From the NCBI GenBank assembly GCA_033127725.1, contig AP026798.1:2170001-2234000 (forward strand): a DNA stretch of 64,000 nucleotides, given 5' to 3'. The translations under genes and the position numbers were made by a program. Source of the stretch: Bombiscardovia nodaiensis (lineage in GTDB: Bacteria; Actinomycetota; Actinomycetes; Actinomycetales; Bifidobacteriaceae). Below, piece by piece: positions 44,366 to 53,533 of the stretch. The notes beneath the pieces are model-generated. The model was not told where the DNA came from, searched no databases, and saw nothing but the letters and a program-made list of their open reading frames with translations. Positions within the stretch are counted from its first letter, which is position 1. Every line of letters begins with the position of its first letter.

Positions 44366-45899
44366 CGACAGCACAGCAGGTAGTAGTAGCGGCCAAACCC
44401 CGGAAGGGCAGGCTCAGCACTCCGGGCAGGCCGCTAACTCTGTGCATCGCAACTTGAGCACCCGGCAAATTTCGATGATTGCGCTGGGCGGCTGCATCGG
44501 TACCGGCCTCTTTATGACCTCCGGGTCCACCATTACCAAGGCGGGCCCGGGAGGCGGCCTCGTGGCGTACACGGCTATGGGGCTCATGGTCTACTTTTTG
44601 ATGACTTCCCTGGGCGAGCTGGCCACATACATGCCTGTTTCGGGCTCTTTCGCCACCTACTCGTCCCGCTTTGTGGACCCGGCCCTAGGCTTCGCTATGG
44701 GCTGGGACTACTGGCTGAACTGGACCATCGCGGGCGCGGTTGACATCTCCACCGCGGCCCTGCTGATTCAATACTGGCTGCCCAACACGCCGGGCTGGAT
44801 TTGGAGCCTACTGGTTCTGGTCATCGTCTTCCTGATTAACGCCCTGGCCGTCTCAGCTTTTGGGGAGACCGAATTTTGGCTCTCTCTGATTAAAGTGGCG
44901 ACGATTATTATCTTCCTCGTCGTCGGTTTCGCTATGATTTGCGGCATTATGTTCCACCCGGCGGCCGGTCTGGGCAACTTTACCTACAAAGACGCGCCGT
45001 TCGTGGGCGGGCTACCGGCCATCATGTCGGTCTTCCTAATAGCTGGTTACTCCTTCCAGGGCACAGAAGTGGTCGGCGTGACGGCTGGCGAGTCCAAGGA
45101 CCCCTCCACGGCCGTGCCCAAGGCCATCAACGAAGTGTTCTGGCGGATCCTGCTCTTCTATGTGCTTTCGATTTTCATCATCGCCGCGCTGATTCCCTAC
45201 ACCTCCCCCAATCTTTTGGGCGCTTCGGACACCAATATCGCTATGTCGCCTTTCACACTCGTCTTCCAGCGGGCTGGCCTGGCGGGAGCTGCGAGCATTA
45301 TGAACGCAGTCGTGCTCACCTCCATCCTCTCGGCGGTCAATACCGGCGCCTACGCCTCCTCGCGCATGCTCTACGCGCTGGCCCAGGACGGGTACGCCCC
45401 CAAGCTCCTGGCCCGCACCACCAAACACGGCATTCCCATGCCAGCGCTCATCGCCACCCTGTGCATGGAGGTCGCCACCTTCGCCACTTCCATTTTCGGG
45501 CAGTCTTTCTACCTGTGGCTGGTGACCGCCACCGGCTTGACAGGCTTCATCGCCTGGATTGGCATTGCCCTGAGCCACTACCGCTTCCGCCGGGCCTTCC
45601 TCAAGCAGGGCCACCAGCTGAGCGAGCTGAAATATCACACCAAGCTCTTCCCCCTGGGGCCGGTACTGGCTATGGCCTTGTGCTTAATCGTCATTTTCGG
45701 GCAGGATATTCCCGCTTTCGCCGCCGGCAACTGGCAGGAAGTGCTCATGACCTACTTCAGCGTGATTCTCGTGGTTGGGCTCTACCTGGGTTACAAATTC
45801 AAGCACCACACCAAGATTGTGGCCCTAGCAGACATTGATCTGGAGACCTCTGCTGCCAAGAACGGTTCTGCTGCAGACAGCGAACATGCTGGAGAATAA
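44349..45899 (+). CDS. Lysine-specific permease-like APC transporter, second copy
   Basis: This 516-residue tandem paralogue of the previous gene has an ATG at 44349 inside the last codons of lysP1. The core is nearly the same (IALGGCIGTGLFMTSGSTITKAGPGG, SLGELATYMPVSGSFATYSS, DPSTAVPKAINEVFWRILLFY), with differences concentrated in loops and the N-terminal 30 residues. Positions that vary (for example AGAVDIST for TVAVDIST) are conservative. It shares the riboswitch-controlled transcript. Possible uses are different affinity, a related cation (ornithine, arginine) or gene dosage; sequence cannot separate these. Confidence 0.88.
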   Translation: MSKASNDSTAGSSSGQTPEGQAQHSGQAANSVHRNLSTRQISMIALGGCIGTGLFMTSGSTITKAGPGGGLVAYTAMGLMVYFLMTSLGELATYMPVSGSFATYSSRFVDPALGFAMGWDYWLNWTIAGAVDISTAALLIQYWLPNTPGWIWSLLVLVIVFLINALAVSAFGETEFWLSLIKVATIIIFLVVGFAMICGIMFHPAAGLGNFTYKDAPFVGGLPAIMSVFLIAGYSFQGTEVVGVTAGESKDPSTAVPKAINEVFWRILLFYVLSIFIIAALIPYTSPNLLGASDTNIAMSPFTLVFQRAGLAGAASIMNAVVLTSILSAVNTGAYASSRMLYALAQDGYAPKLLARTTKHGIPMPALIATLCMEVATFATSIFGQSFYLWLVTATGLTGFIAWIGIALSHYRFRRAFLKQGHQLSELKYHTKLFPLGPVLAMALCLIVIFGQDIPAFAAGNWQEVLMTYFSVILVVGLYLGYKFKHHTKIVALADIDLETSAAKNGSAADSEHAGE

Positions 45900-46015
45900 G
45901 GGTCGAGCCGGAATCTGAGGAAAGCCTTCGTGGCAGTGGTCAGAAGCACCGTTCGTCAGTGCTGCCTGAGCTGTCGCTCACGAATCACAAGCTAGGGGCA
46001 GCGCTGGGGCCTTAA

Positions 46016-47206
46016 CTATCGTAAATCTTCCAGCCTGCCCTGCCAGCGGGTAGATTCGCCCAACTTGATCGACATAGGAATCAGTTCATTGCGAACGCCC
46101 GGCTCCAGTTGAGCCGCTGGCTGAGCGGGAGCCTGAGAGGTGGGCTTCGGCAGCATTCCAGGCTGCGGACCCTCTGCTGATTGGTCGTCCTTATCGGCCT
46201 GCTCAGCCGTTGGCTCGGCCGAAGTCTGGCCTTGTATCTCAGTAACCATCTGCCGGGCTAAGGCGTTCGCTACGGCGTCAACATTTTGCAGGACACTGGT
46301 TAGCTTAATGCCTGCCAAATCAGCCACGTACGTGCCGTCATAGGCAATCACTTGCAAGTCACTCGGAATTGCCCTACCGCGCCCAATGGCCTCCTGGACG
46401 CAAAAGGCAGCAGCTAAGTCCGGTGCTACAATCGCATCCAAGTCAGGGTAGGTTTCAAAAGCCTTATGGGCGGCTTGGCGGAACTCTTCCATGCGGGCCA
46501 CGGACTCGATTTCAATATAGTTATAAGGAATGCCTGCCTGGCGCAGAGTCCGTTCGAAAGCTAGATGGTAGCGAATAGGTGGGAAAGTAGTCTGGCCGGC
46601 GATACGAACGCTCCCCAGGGAAATGGATTGCATGCCCGCAGCGGTCTGATAGTGCGTGCGCGGGCCACCAATCTCTACCACATGCCGGACTCCGGTCTGC
46701 ACAAACAGCTGCGCCGCCAAACGCCCTCCTTGGCTGTGGTCCGAGCCAACGGAGGGTATGGAATTGCCCAAATACCGGTCAAAAGCCACGATAGGCCGGT
46801 CAATTGAAGACCAGTAATTCGCAGGGTAGACGGCGTGCGCACCCATAATAATGCCGTCCATAGCGCGCCTGCGGAGCATGTCTACGTATTGGCTCACGTC
46901 CTGGTCCACGTCCGCCGTAGAACACAAGACCGTGCGGAGCTGCCGCTCATACAGGGCTCGCTGGAGGGAGGCGGCTAAGGAGGCGAAGAAGGGGTGGCGG
47001 ATTGTGGGTACGATAATGCCCACGAGATTGGTACGGTTGCGCGAAAAGTTGCGAGCCAGCTCATTGGGTACGTAATTGAGCTGCTGCATAGCTTGCGAGA
47101 CCCGGCGCGCCATCGAATCCGAAACGTACCCATTGCCATTGACCACTAAGGAGACCGTGCTCGTTGAGACACCCGCCTCCCGTGCCACATCGCGCATACC
47201 TACCAT
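46016..47206 (-). CDS. LacI-family transcriptional regulator
   Basis: This 396-residue repressor has an N-terminal LacI HTH (MVGMRDVAREAGVSTSTVSLVVNGNGYVSDSMARRVSQAM) with the hinge helix RRVSQAMQQLNYVPNELARNF. The periplasmic-binding-like sensor starts at LVGIIVPTIRHPFFASLA. It is long by about 50 residues because of an Ala/Pro/Gln-rich insert near residues 325-375, containing GPQPGMLPKP. The ligand is probably a sugar. A perfect 14-bp palindrome upstream (47303-47316) is the likely autoregulatory operator. No sugar transport gene is adjacent, so the regulon lies elsewhere, and GH127 about 4 kb left has no matching site that I could find. Confidence 0.9.
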   Translation of the reverse strand: MVGMRDVAREAGVSTSTVSLVVNGNGYVSDSMARRVSQAMQQLNYVPNELARNFSRNRTNLVGIIVPTIRHPFFASLAASLQRALYERQLRTVLCSTADVDQDVSQYVDMLRRRAMDGIIMGAHAVYPANYWSSIDRPIVAFDRYLGNSIPSVGSDHSQGGRLAAQLFVQTGVRHVVEIGGPRTHYQTAAGMQSISLGSVRIAGQTTFPPIRYHLAFERTLRQAGIPYNYIEIESVARMEEFRQAAHKAFETYPDLDAIVAPDLAAAFCVQEAIGRGRAIPSDLQVIAYDGTYVADLAGIKLTSVLQNVDAVANALARQMVTEIQGQTSAEPTAEQADKDDQSAEGPQPGMLPKPTSQAPAQPAAQLEPGVRNELIPMSIKLGESTRWQGRLEDLR

Positions 47207-47302
47207 AGGGGCCCTTCCCTTGGAGAACCTAGGAATACCTAAGCAGCAGGACAGACATGAGCAGCTTGATCCCTACCCATACCCTCTTTCAGCTCAGCAG
47301 GC

Positions 47303-47316
47303 ATCGAACGTTCGAT
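47303..47316. promoter_or_regulatory. LacI-type operator palindrome
   Basis: ATCGAACGTTCGAT is a perfect 14-bp palindrome with the central CG of LacI-family operators, 97 bp before the LacI-family gene start and just downstream of the purA stop. It is likely to serve autoregulation. Confidence 0.7.
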
Positions 47317-47325
47317 ACCTGGCTC

Positions 47326-48627
47326 CTAGTCTACCAAAGATCGCAGGGAGACAATTTGGTCACGGCCTGCACCCGAGCCAATGGCCGAAATACGGCAACC
47401 CGACAGGTCCTCCAGATGGTGCACGTAGTCCTTCGCTGCCGGCGGGAACTCTTCAAAGGAGCTGGCGCCCGAAATGTTTTCGGACCAGCCAGGAAACTCT
47501 TGATACACCGGCTGGGCGGAGACGAACTCGGCCTGGTCCGTGGGCAAATCCTTGACCCGCGCGGTGCTGCCATCGGCCATCTTGACGTCGTAGGCCACAC
47601 ATACGGGGATAGATTCCAGGCCGGTCAACACGTCAAGCTTGGTGAGCACAATATCGGTCAGACCGTTGACCTGAGTGGCATAGCGGGCCACCAGGGCATC
47701 GAACCAGCCGCAGCGACGAGGCCGGCCTGTGGTCACGCCGAACTCGTGTCCCTGCTGCCGCAGCCACTCGCCCGACTCGTCGTTCAGCTCCGTGGGGAAG
47801 GGGCCCTCGCCCACGCGCGTCACATAGGCCTTGGCCACGCCGATCACGCGGTCAATCTTCGTGGGGCCTACTCCCGTGCCCGTGCAGGCGCCGCCAGCAG
47901 TGCAGTTTGAGGAGGTGACGAAGGGGTAAGTGCCGTGGTCCACGTCCAGCATGGTGGCCTGTCCGCCCTCAAAGAGAACCGACTTGCCAGCGTCCAGCGC
48001 CTGGTTGAGTAGGAGGGAAGTGTTGGCCACGTATGGCTTCATGCGCTCGGCTGCTTTGAGCAACTCATCCACCGTCTGATCCACATCTACCGTTGGCAGA
48101 TCGTAGATTTTTTCAAGCATTAAGTTCTTCTGGTGGAGGGAGGCCTGCACCTTGTCCCGCAAGTGATTCTCGTTAAAGAGGTCGTGTACGCGAATGCCCA
48201 CACGGTTTACTTTGTCAACATATGTAGGCCCAATGCCGCGACCGGTGGTTCCAATCTTATGCGAACCCAAAAAGCGCTCAGAAACCTTGTCAAGCGTGCG
48301 GTGGAAGGGGGTGATGATGTGCGCCGCCTCGGAAATTTTGAGCTTTGAGCAGTCCACGCCCCGCTCCTGCAGGCCGTCAATCTCGCTCAAAAGCGCCTCC
48401 GGATCAACCACCACGCCGTTGCCGATCACCGGGGTGACTTGGGAGTGAATAATGCCGGAGGGGAGCAAGTGCAGGGCATAGGTTTGGTCGCCAACCACCA
48501 CCGTGTGACCAGCGTTATTGCCGCCGTTGAACCGAGCCACATAATCGACCTTGCTGCCGATGAGGTCGGTAGCTTTGCCCTTACCCTCGTCTCCCCACTG
48601 TGCGCCAACGATTACGATTCCAGGCAT
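47326..48627 (-). CDS. purA: Adenylosuccinate synthetase
   Basis: PurA converts IMP and aspartate to adenylosuccinate using GTP, the first step to AMP. The start at 48627 ([18 protein letters not shown]) follows GAGGAGG and gives 433 residues. Motifs are complete: the P-loop [21 protein letters not shown], the switch loop [38 protein letters not shown] and, in the C-terminal part, [13 protein letters not shown]. It is intact and of normal length. The class II aldolase gene is upstream on the same strand with a 127-bp gap, so a shared transcript is possible but not certain. Confidence 0.98.
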   Translation of the reverse strand: MPGIVIVGAQWGDEGKGKATDLIGSKVDYVARFNGGNNAGHTVVVGDQTYALHLLPSGIIHSQVTPVIGNGVVVDPEALLSEIDGLQERGVDCSKLKISEAAHIITPFHRTLDKVSERFLGSHKIGTTGRGIGPTYVDKVNRVGIRVHDLFNENHLRDKVQASLHQKNLMLEKIYDLPTVDVDQTVDELLKAAERMKPYVANTSLLLNQALDAGKSVLFEGGQATMLDVDHGTYPFVTSSNCTAGGACTGTGVGPTKIDRVIGVAKAYVTRVGEGPFPTELNDESGEWLRQQGHEFGVTTGRPRRCGWFDALVARYATQVNGLTDIVLTKLDVLTGLESIPVCVAYDVKMADGSTARVKDLPTDQAEFVSAQPVYQEFPGWSENISGASSFEEFPPAAKDYVHHLEDLSGCRISAIGSGAGRDQIVSLRSLVD

Positions 48628-48754
48628 GAGCTCCTCCTCTACGTCAAGCGGGTCCAGCGCCTCGCGCCGAATCGACCGCCACCAGAAGCCTACCCCAGAG
48701 CCTAGAGGAAACGGCGCGCATCGGCGGCAGGAGTAGTGCGCCCGAGCCGGGCCT

Positions 48755-49876
48755 TCATCGAAGTGCACGACCGGCGGAACCCAGCTCTTGGCAGGCCAGC
48801 ACCACGCGAGCTGCCATCGAGTCTTCGGCCTCACGCCCCCAGGAACGCGGATCGTAGGCGCTTTTCTCGCCCACTTCGCCGTCAATCTTGAGCACTTTGT
48901 CATAGTCGCGGAACATGTGGCCGGCCACGCCGCGCGTAAAAGCGTACTGAGTGTCGGTGTCCACGTTCATTTTGACCACGCCGTAGCTCACCGCCTGCGC
49001 AATCTCAGCTGGCGGGGAGCCCGAACCGCCGTGGAAAACGAGCAAAAATGGCTTGTCGTCCGGTGCACCTGCGAGCGCGCGCCCGGCAGCAGGCTCATTC
49101 GGTTTTGGAGCCTGCGACTTCTCGCCCTGTTTTGGAGCCTGCGCCAACTCACCCTGGCGAATCGCCTGAGCCGTCGTCGTCTGGATCTCGCGCAGGAGCT
49201 CGGGCCGGAGCTTGACCACGCCCGGCTTGTAGGCCCCGTGCACATTGCCAAAGGTGAAAGCCACCATGTACCGCCCCTGCTCGCCCAGGCCAAGAGCGTC
49301 GATTACCTTCATGCCATCAGCAGGGCTAGAGTAGAGTTTTTCGTTGATTTGCGCGGACTGCCCGTCCTCTTCGCCCCCAACAGCGCCCACTTCCAGCTCC
49401 AACACGGTGTGGGCCGCGCGAGACTGGGCCAGCAGTTCCCGGGCGATAGTCAGATTGCGCTCCAGAGGCAGGGTTGACCCGTCCCACATGTGCGACTGGA
49501 AGAGCGGCGCTTCACCATGCTCAACTTGCTCACGCTCGTAGGCCAGGAGAGGCCTGACCCACTCATCCAGGTACTGGGGAGCGCAGTGGTCGGTGTGCAA
49601 GGCAATCGTGATGCCCTTGTAGTGGGAAATGAGCTCGGCAGCAAAGCGGGCGAAAGCAATGGACCCCGCTACCCGGTCCTGCAGGCGCTGGCCTGAGAGG
49701 TAGGACGCCCCGCCCACAGACACCTGAATAATGCCGTCCGACTGAGCATCCGCAAACCCCTGGAGGGCAGCGTTCAGGGTCTGCGTAGATGTCACGTTAA
49801 TCGCCGGATACGCATAAGCGCCACGCCGCGCCTGGTCGAGCATGTGCGCATAACTTTCAGGGCTTGCAAGGGTCAT
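48755..49876 (-). CDS. fba: Class II fructose-bisphosphate aldolase with a low-complexity insertion
   Basis: This 373-residue, zinc-dependent aldolase cleaves FBP to DHAP and G3P. Its start at 49876 ([13 protein letters not shown]) has a weak ribosome-binding site (GGGGG). Zinc and catalytic motifs are LHTDHCAP, the Glu-rich metal region ([14 protein letters not shown]), [20 protein letters not shown] and [14 protein letters not shown] stretch near residues 250-280 has [16 protein letters not shown], a two-fold repeat with Pro/Ala/Gly after it. That insert lies after the [10 protein letters not shown] strand and is not usual in the family. Bifidobacteria ferment mainly by the phosphoketolase shunt, so the enzyme is likely gluconeogenic. 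Confidence 0.92.
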   Translation of the reverse strand: MTLASPESYAHMLDQARRGAYAYPAINVTSTQTLNAALQGFADAQSDGIIQVSVGGASYLSGQRLQDRVAGSIAFARFAAELISHYKGITIALHTDHCAPQYLDEWVRPLLAYEREQVEHGEAPLFQSHMWDGSTLPLERNLTIARELLAQSRAAHTVLELEVGAVGGEEDGQSAQINEKLYSSPADGMKVIDALGLGEQGRYMVAFTFGNVHGAYKPGVVKLRPELLREIQTTTAQAIRQGELAQAPKQGEKSQAPKPNEPAAGRALAGAPDDKPFLLVFHGGSGSPPAEIAQAVSYGVVKMNVDTDTQYAFTRGVAGHMFRDYDKVLKIDGEVGEKSAYDPRSWGREAEDSMAARVVLACQELGSAGRALR

Positions 49877-49953
49877 ACCCCCAGTATCCTCGCCGCACTC
49901 GATAAGTGGGGGGAAGGCGAAAACCGTGATACGCGCCGTCTGCCCACATAAAG

Positions 49954-50607
49954 TCAAGCGCAAGTCACTCCATCGGCTTTATTCCACTCATATATGGCAA
50001 AGGCAGCCAGAGTGAGCCCGTCAACAATATACCCAGCCACAGCCAGAGCTCGGAAATCTTGGGCTTTGACCCATTGGAGATCAGATAGTTCCCAGTCTGT
50101 TCCCTCTGCCTTACCTGCGCGAGGTACAACTTCCAAGACTTGGCGTATATCTTCGTCCTTAGTAAAAAGAACCTGTGCCACCCGAACGTCATCGCGTAAA
50201 ACACCAGCATCGGCATGAATGCTCGACAATATGTGAACTTGTTCAAGCTGAGCTCGGATTCCCGTCTCTTCGCACAATTCACGTAAGGCTGTGGTTTCTG
50301 GATTCTCATCGGCTTCACCCATACCCCGGGGGAACTCCCAATCCCACTCACCTGTAGCCACACGCCAATGACGGGCAAGTAAGAGCTCATCCTGCTCACC
50401 GCTGCGTAAAACCACCAAGCAAACAGCACCAGGCCGCCCGTCCTTCACTGAAGCAACGTGCAGCGTTAAAGACTCGCCAGTGGCCACGACCGTCTCGTCT
50501 ACAGCGGTAACTGTAAAATCAGCGCCACCCTGCTCACGGAAAACCTGCCGACGACCACGTTCTATTAAAGGTGGTCGCTTAGACTCGTTACTTTGCTGAA
50601 ACGTCAT
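49954..50607 (-). CDS. NUDIX hydrolase, ADP-ribose pyrophosphatase-like
   Basis: This 217-residue NUDIX protein starts at an ATG at 50607, which overlaps the upstream gene's stop by four bases. The NUDIX box is clean: GMGEADENPETTALRELCEETGI. The preceding LARHWRVATGEWDWEFPRG is typical of ADP-ribose/GDP-mannose pyrophosphatases, and an E-P-G/F-like strand is present (RVAQVLFTKDEDI). Substrates may be ADP-ribose, NADH or a nucleotide signal. Coupling with an unknown membrane protein suggests it makes or destroys a small signal for that protein. It is intact and of normal length. Confidence 0.88.
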   Translation of the reverse strand: MTFQQSNESKRPPLIERGRRQVFREQGGADFTVTAVDETVVATGESLTLHVASVKDGRPGAVCLVVLRSGEQDELLLARHWRVATGEWDWEFPRGMGEADENPETTALRELCEETGIRAQLEQVHILSSIHADAGVLRDDVRVAQVLFTKDEDIRQVLEVVPRAGKAEGTDWELSDLQWVKAQDFRALAVAGYIVDGLTLAAFAIYEWNKADGVTCA

Positions 50608-52211
50608 ACCTGCTCACCTTTCTCGTCGCTGATCGTATGCGTTTGCCGCAAAGAGTAGTAAATGATAGTTTCAGCCTTTGAACGCCCACCGTACCACCAT
50701 TGTAAGGCACTCACCACATCAGGGAAAATAGTAATAATCCAAGCCAAGAAAACAATAATATATAGCGGAAGATTATTGTTAAAAACAACCTTGTCGAACC
50801 AGACAGAGATAAAAGCGAGTGCACCGGTTACCAGCAAACTCGTCCCAATCTTTTTCCCTTCCTTATTGCGGTCGCAGGGCTGGGAGTGCTGCTGAACACA
50901 GTACGCGATATTTCGATTGCGATTATTCTGACGCCAGCGAGATTTTTTCGTCTGCTCCTGGGTGCTGCTCCTCCAGCTCTCAATAGCAGAGCGGGAATCA
51001 TAGCATAAGTTGACAAACCGAGGATTTGCCATCTGGCCCAAGGTGTTCGTTACCTCTTCAGGTATGGCGATTGTAGGCTGGGTCTCACTCGAACGCGCGA
51101 GCTGCTCATACGTGCTGGGCGGAGTGTTGACAGCCATCAGATCACAATTTAAGTGGTCGGCCATAGTTTCCTGGTAAACGAACTGGTACCAGCTGCGCAG
51201 GCTCTGTTTATCAAAGTTGAGACTGGCATCATGCCCGCCCGCACGCTCGGGTAATTCGCAAGAACTGATGACAGTAAAAGCATCTGTTCTGTTAATTTTT
51301 CCACTAATCTCGCCGAGCACATCCTCAAAGAGCTGGCGCTGCTCTTCAGTGAATTCAACTCCAGAAACGTTCTGAGCCCAGTCCTTCATAATTCGAAAAT
51401 GCTTGGCACTCTTACTGAAGAAAATATCTCCAAACGGTTGGCTGTGAATTAAACGCTTGACTTTTGGATCCTTTTGGTTCTCATAAAGGATAAGACCCTC
51501 ACGCTCTGCTTCTAGCCACTCCTGCCAGCGTTCCCCCAGAAAACGGAGTTCATCTTCTTGAGCATCACCCGCTCGCACCGTCTTGCCTAGCATACTTGCT
51601 ATCACGCACCCGAGGGACTTCTCGCCTGCTTGCGCGCTCTCCAAGTCACGATTGAAGGCATCATAAGTTGCTTGAGATAATCCCAAAGCACTGTCGCGTC
51701 GAATGTTACAGTCTAATACCGATGACAGGATCGGGCGAATCGTGTTTTGCTCGTCCTTGCCTTTACAATTATTATTCTCGCCCTCTTGAAAATTCTTTTT
51801 TACTTCACCAATTTTCTTCACGGTAAAAGAGCACAGACTTTGAGACAAGGTGGGCTGAAGCCCTGACACAATCAAGGTTGGTTGATCAACGTGCAAGTTC
51901 CCCAAAAGATCAAGTATTCTGCGAGGTCCCAAAGCCAGGAAAAAGATGCCGTCGAAGAGCTGGGCAGTGTTGATGAGAATCGTTGGACGGTAAAGATAAG
52001 CGGTACGGATGACTCCGGCAAAAGATTCAATAAATCGGGGATATTCAGCAAGAAGGCGCTCGCAAGTACTCCGCCCGCGGTGCCGATACCAAAGCTTCCT
52101 ATTTGCCTCCTGCCCGCACGACTCTTGAGCAGCGATGTTGTTCCAGACCTTCCGCTGCTCAGTAGAGTCAAAGTTCGTGAGCATAACCGCGTTCAATTGG
52201 TGCTTATCCAT
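50604..52211 (-). CDS. Uncharacterised 535-residue protein with two C-terminal membrane helices
   Basis: I recognise no family. The protein is mostly polar, with an Asn/Glu/Lys-rich segment (about residues 135-160), a soluble central part (about 175-410, including WQEWLEAEREGLILYENQKDPK) and a Gln/Arg-rich stretch before two membrane helices (about 455-475 and 482-505). A short cytoplasmic tail ends it. Cys residues are scattered, with no clear motif. Composition is more AT-rich than its neighbours. The downstream NUDIX gene overlaps by four bases, so both are one unit. The soluble-then-2TM layout is like membrane-disrupting effectors of nucleotide-signal defence systems, but no sequence motif proves it. 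The ATG at 52211 lacks a strong ribosome-binding site. Confidence 0.6.
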   Translation of the reverse strand: MDKHQLNAVMLTNFDSTEQRKVWNNIAAQESCGQEANRKLWYRHRGRSTCERLLAEYPRFIESFAGVIRTAYLYRPTILINTAQLFDGIFFLALGPRRILDLLGNLHVDQPTLIVSGLQPTLSQSLCSFTVKKIGEVKKNFQEGENNNCKGKDEQNTIRPILSSVLDCNIRRDSALGLSQATYDAFNRDLESAQAGEKSLGCVIASMLGKTVRAGDAQEDELRFLGERWQEWLEAEREGLILYENQKDPKVKRLIHSQPFGDIFFSKSAKHFRIMKDWAQNVSGVEFTEEQRQLFEDVLGEISGKINRTDAFTVISSCELPERAGGHDASLNFDKQSLRSWYQFVYQETMADHLNCDLMAVNTPPSTYEQLARSSETQPTIAIPEEVTNTLGQMANPRFVNLCYDSRSAIESWRSSTQEQTKKSRWRQNNRNRNIAYCVQQHSQPCDRNKEGKKIGTSLLVTGALAFISVWFDKVVFNNNLPLYIIVFLAWIITIFPDVVSALQWWYGGRSKAETIIYYSLRQTHTISDEKGEQV

Positions 52212-52282
52212 ACAACTATTGTATGTGCGTCGTGACAGATGCCGACAAGCGCGCCACCTAGGGGAGCCGCAGGAAATAGAAA

Positions 52283-52308
52283 ACCCGGCGGATGGGGAGC
52301 CGCCGGGT
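52283..52308 (-). terminator. Terminator-like hairpin upstream of the unknown gene
   Basis: A perfect 9-bp stem (ACCCGGCGG at 52283-52291 with 52300-52308) has an 8-nt loop. On the minus strand it is followed by TTTTCT, so it would end leftward transcripts. It lies in the leader of the 535-residue protein, which raises the chance of attenuation, or of a small leftward RNA to its right. Confidence 0.55.
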
Positions 52309-52803
52309 AGAGAGAAGAAGAGAAAAGGAACTGCAGCTATCGAGCAAATGCCTTACCAGCCAACTTTGACAATTACTCGATCGCCTTATTTCATTTCGCC
52401 AACAATTCATAGTAAAGCAGGTCAACCTCGGCAAAGTGAGAGAGTTATCTGGGAATTATCTGAGAATTATGTAATGAAGTTGTGAAGGCAATGTGTCACC
52501 TATCTGCTTTTCTCTCTTTTTCAATCGCGCTTCTTCAATTGCGCTTTCGCCCCTGCGTGCCTAGTCTACCGCCTTCAAACGCTAGCATAGTAGCAGCTAA
52601 ACCTGATTGCAGCATCATTCAAGACATGCCTGCCGAGGAGAAGCCAGGCGAGCACCACAAAACTCGAACATCCCAATATGAGCACCGAACTTGGGCCTCG
52701 CACCTTATGGCAGTAGACTAGAAGCAGATACTGCATACTGGTTGAGGCTGGGAGCACGCCCCGTGCTGTGGCTAACTGACCAATGAACCAAAGGAGAGCA
52801 CTC
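52309..52803. other. AT-rich intergenic region before dcd
   Basis: About 495 bp with no convincing gene. GAATTATCTG-like direct repeats occur near 52449-52470. The dcd promoter must be near its right end. A small RNA reading leftward into the hairpin at 52283-52308 is possible but unproven. Confidence 0.35.
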
Positions 52804-53385
52804 ATGCTGCTCAGCGACCATGACATAGTGGCAGCCCACGATGCGGGATACGTTTCGCTGGACCCGTGGACCCCCGAGATGGTACAACCCGCGAGCATCG
52901 ACGTGCGCCTCGACAAGTTTTTCCGTCTCTTCAACAACCACGAATATACGTATGTGGACCCGGCCGAGAACCAGGGCGACTTGACCGAGCAATTCGAGGT
53001 AGCCCCCGGAGACCCCTGGATCCTGCACCCCGGCGAGTTCGTGCTGGGCTCCACCTGGGAGTACGTCAAACTTGGCTCCGGCATCGCAGCCCGGCTCGAG
53101 GGCAAAAGTTCCCTAGGCCGCCTAGGCATTCTGACCCACTCCACGGCCGGCTTCATCGACCCCGGCTTCGAGGGGCACATCACCCTGGAACTCTCGAACG
53201 TGAGCACCCTGCCCGTCAAGCTCTGGCCCGGCATGAAAATCGGCCAAATGTGCTTCTTCCAGCTCAGCTCCCTAGCCGAGCACCCCTACGGCTCCCAGGG
53301 CACCGGCTCCCACTACCAGGGCCAGCGCGGCCCCACCCCCTCCCGCTCCTACATCAACTTCTACAAGGCCGACGTGGAGGAGTAA
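52804..53385 (+). CDS. dcd: dCTP deaminase
   Basis: This 193-residue enzyme deaminates dCTP to dUTP (and in some lineages also hydrolyses it to dUMP), feeding dTMP synthesis. The start at 52804 ([11 protein letters not shown]) follows AAAGGAG. The family motifs are [33 protein letters not shown], the active-site [29 protein letters not shown] and the C-terminal [22 protein letters not shown]. It is intact and complete. A broken second copy lies 2 kb to the right (55483-55736). Neighbouring genes are unrelated. Confidence 0.97.
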   Translation: MLLSDHDIVAAHDAGYVSLDPWTPEMVQPASIDVRLDKFFRLFNNHEYTYVDPAENQGDLTEQFEVAPGDPWILHPGEFVLGSTWEYVKLGSGIAARLEGKSSLGRLGILTHSTAGFIDPGFEGHITLELSNVSTLPVKLWPGMKIGQMCFFQLSSLAEHPYGSQGTGSHYQGQRGPTPSRSYINFYKADVEE

Positions 53386-53533
53386 GGCGGGTACAGTCGT
53401 TTTTCACGACAGGATTTGTAGAGACTTGCCCACGAGAGCCCAAAACTCAGCTTCTCCATGCACAATTGATATGTTTGGTCAGTTAGCAGGAATCTTTCTT
53501 GCTTAGCTATTGTCGAAGTGTCAGGAGCTATAC

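Noticed and set aside
45930..45966. Convergent terminator after the second LysP
   Set aside because: Only GGCAG/CTGCC pairs convincingly and there is no U tract, so support was too weak.
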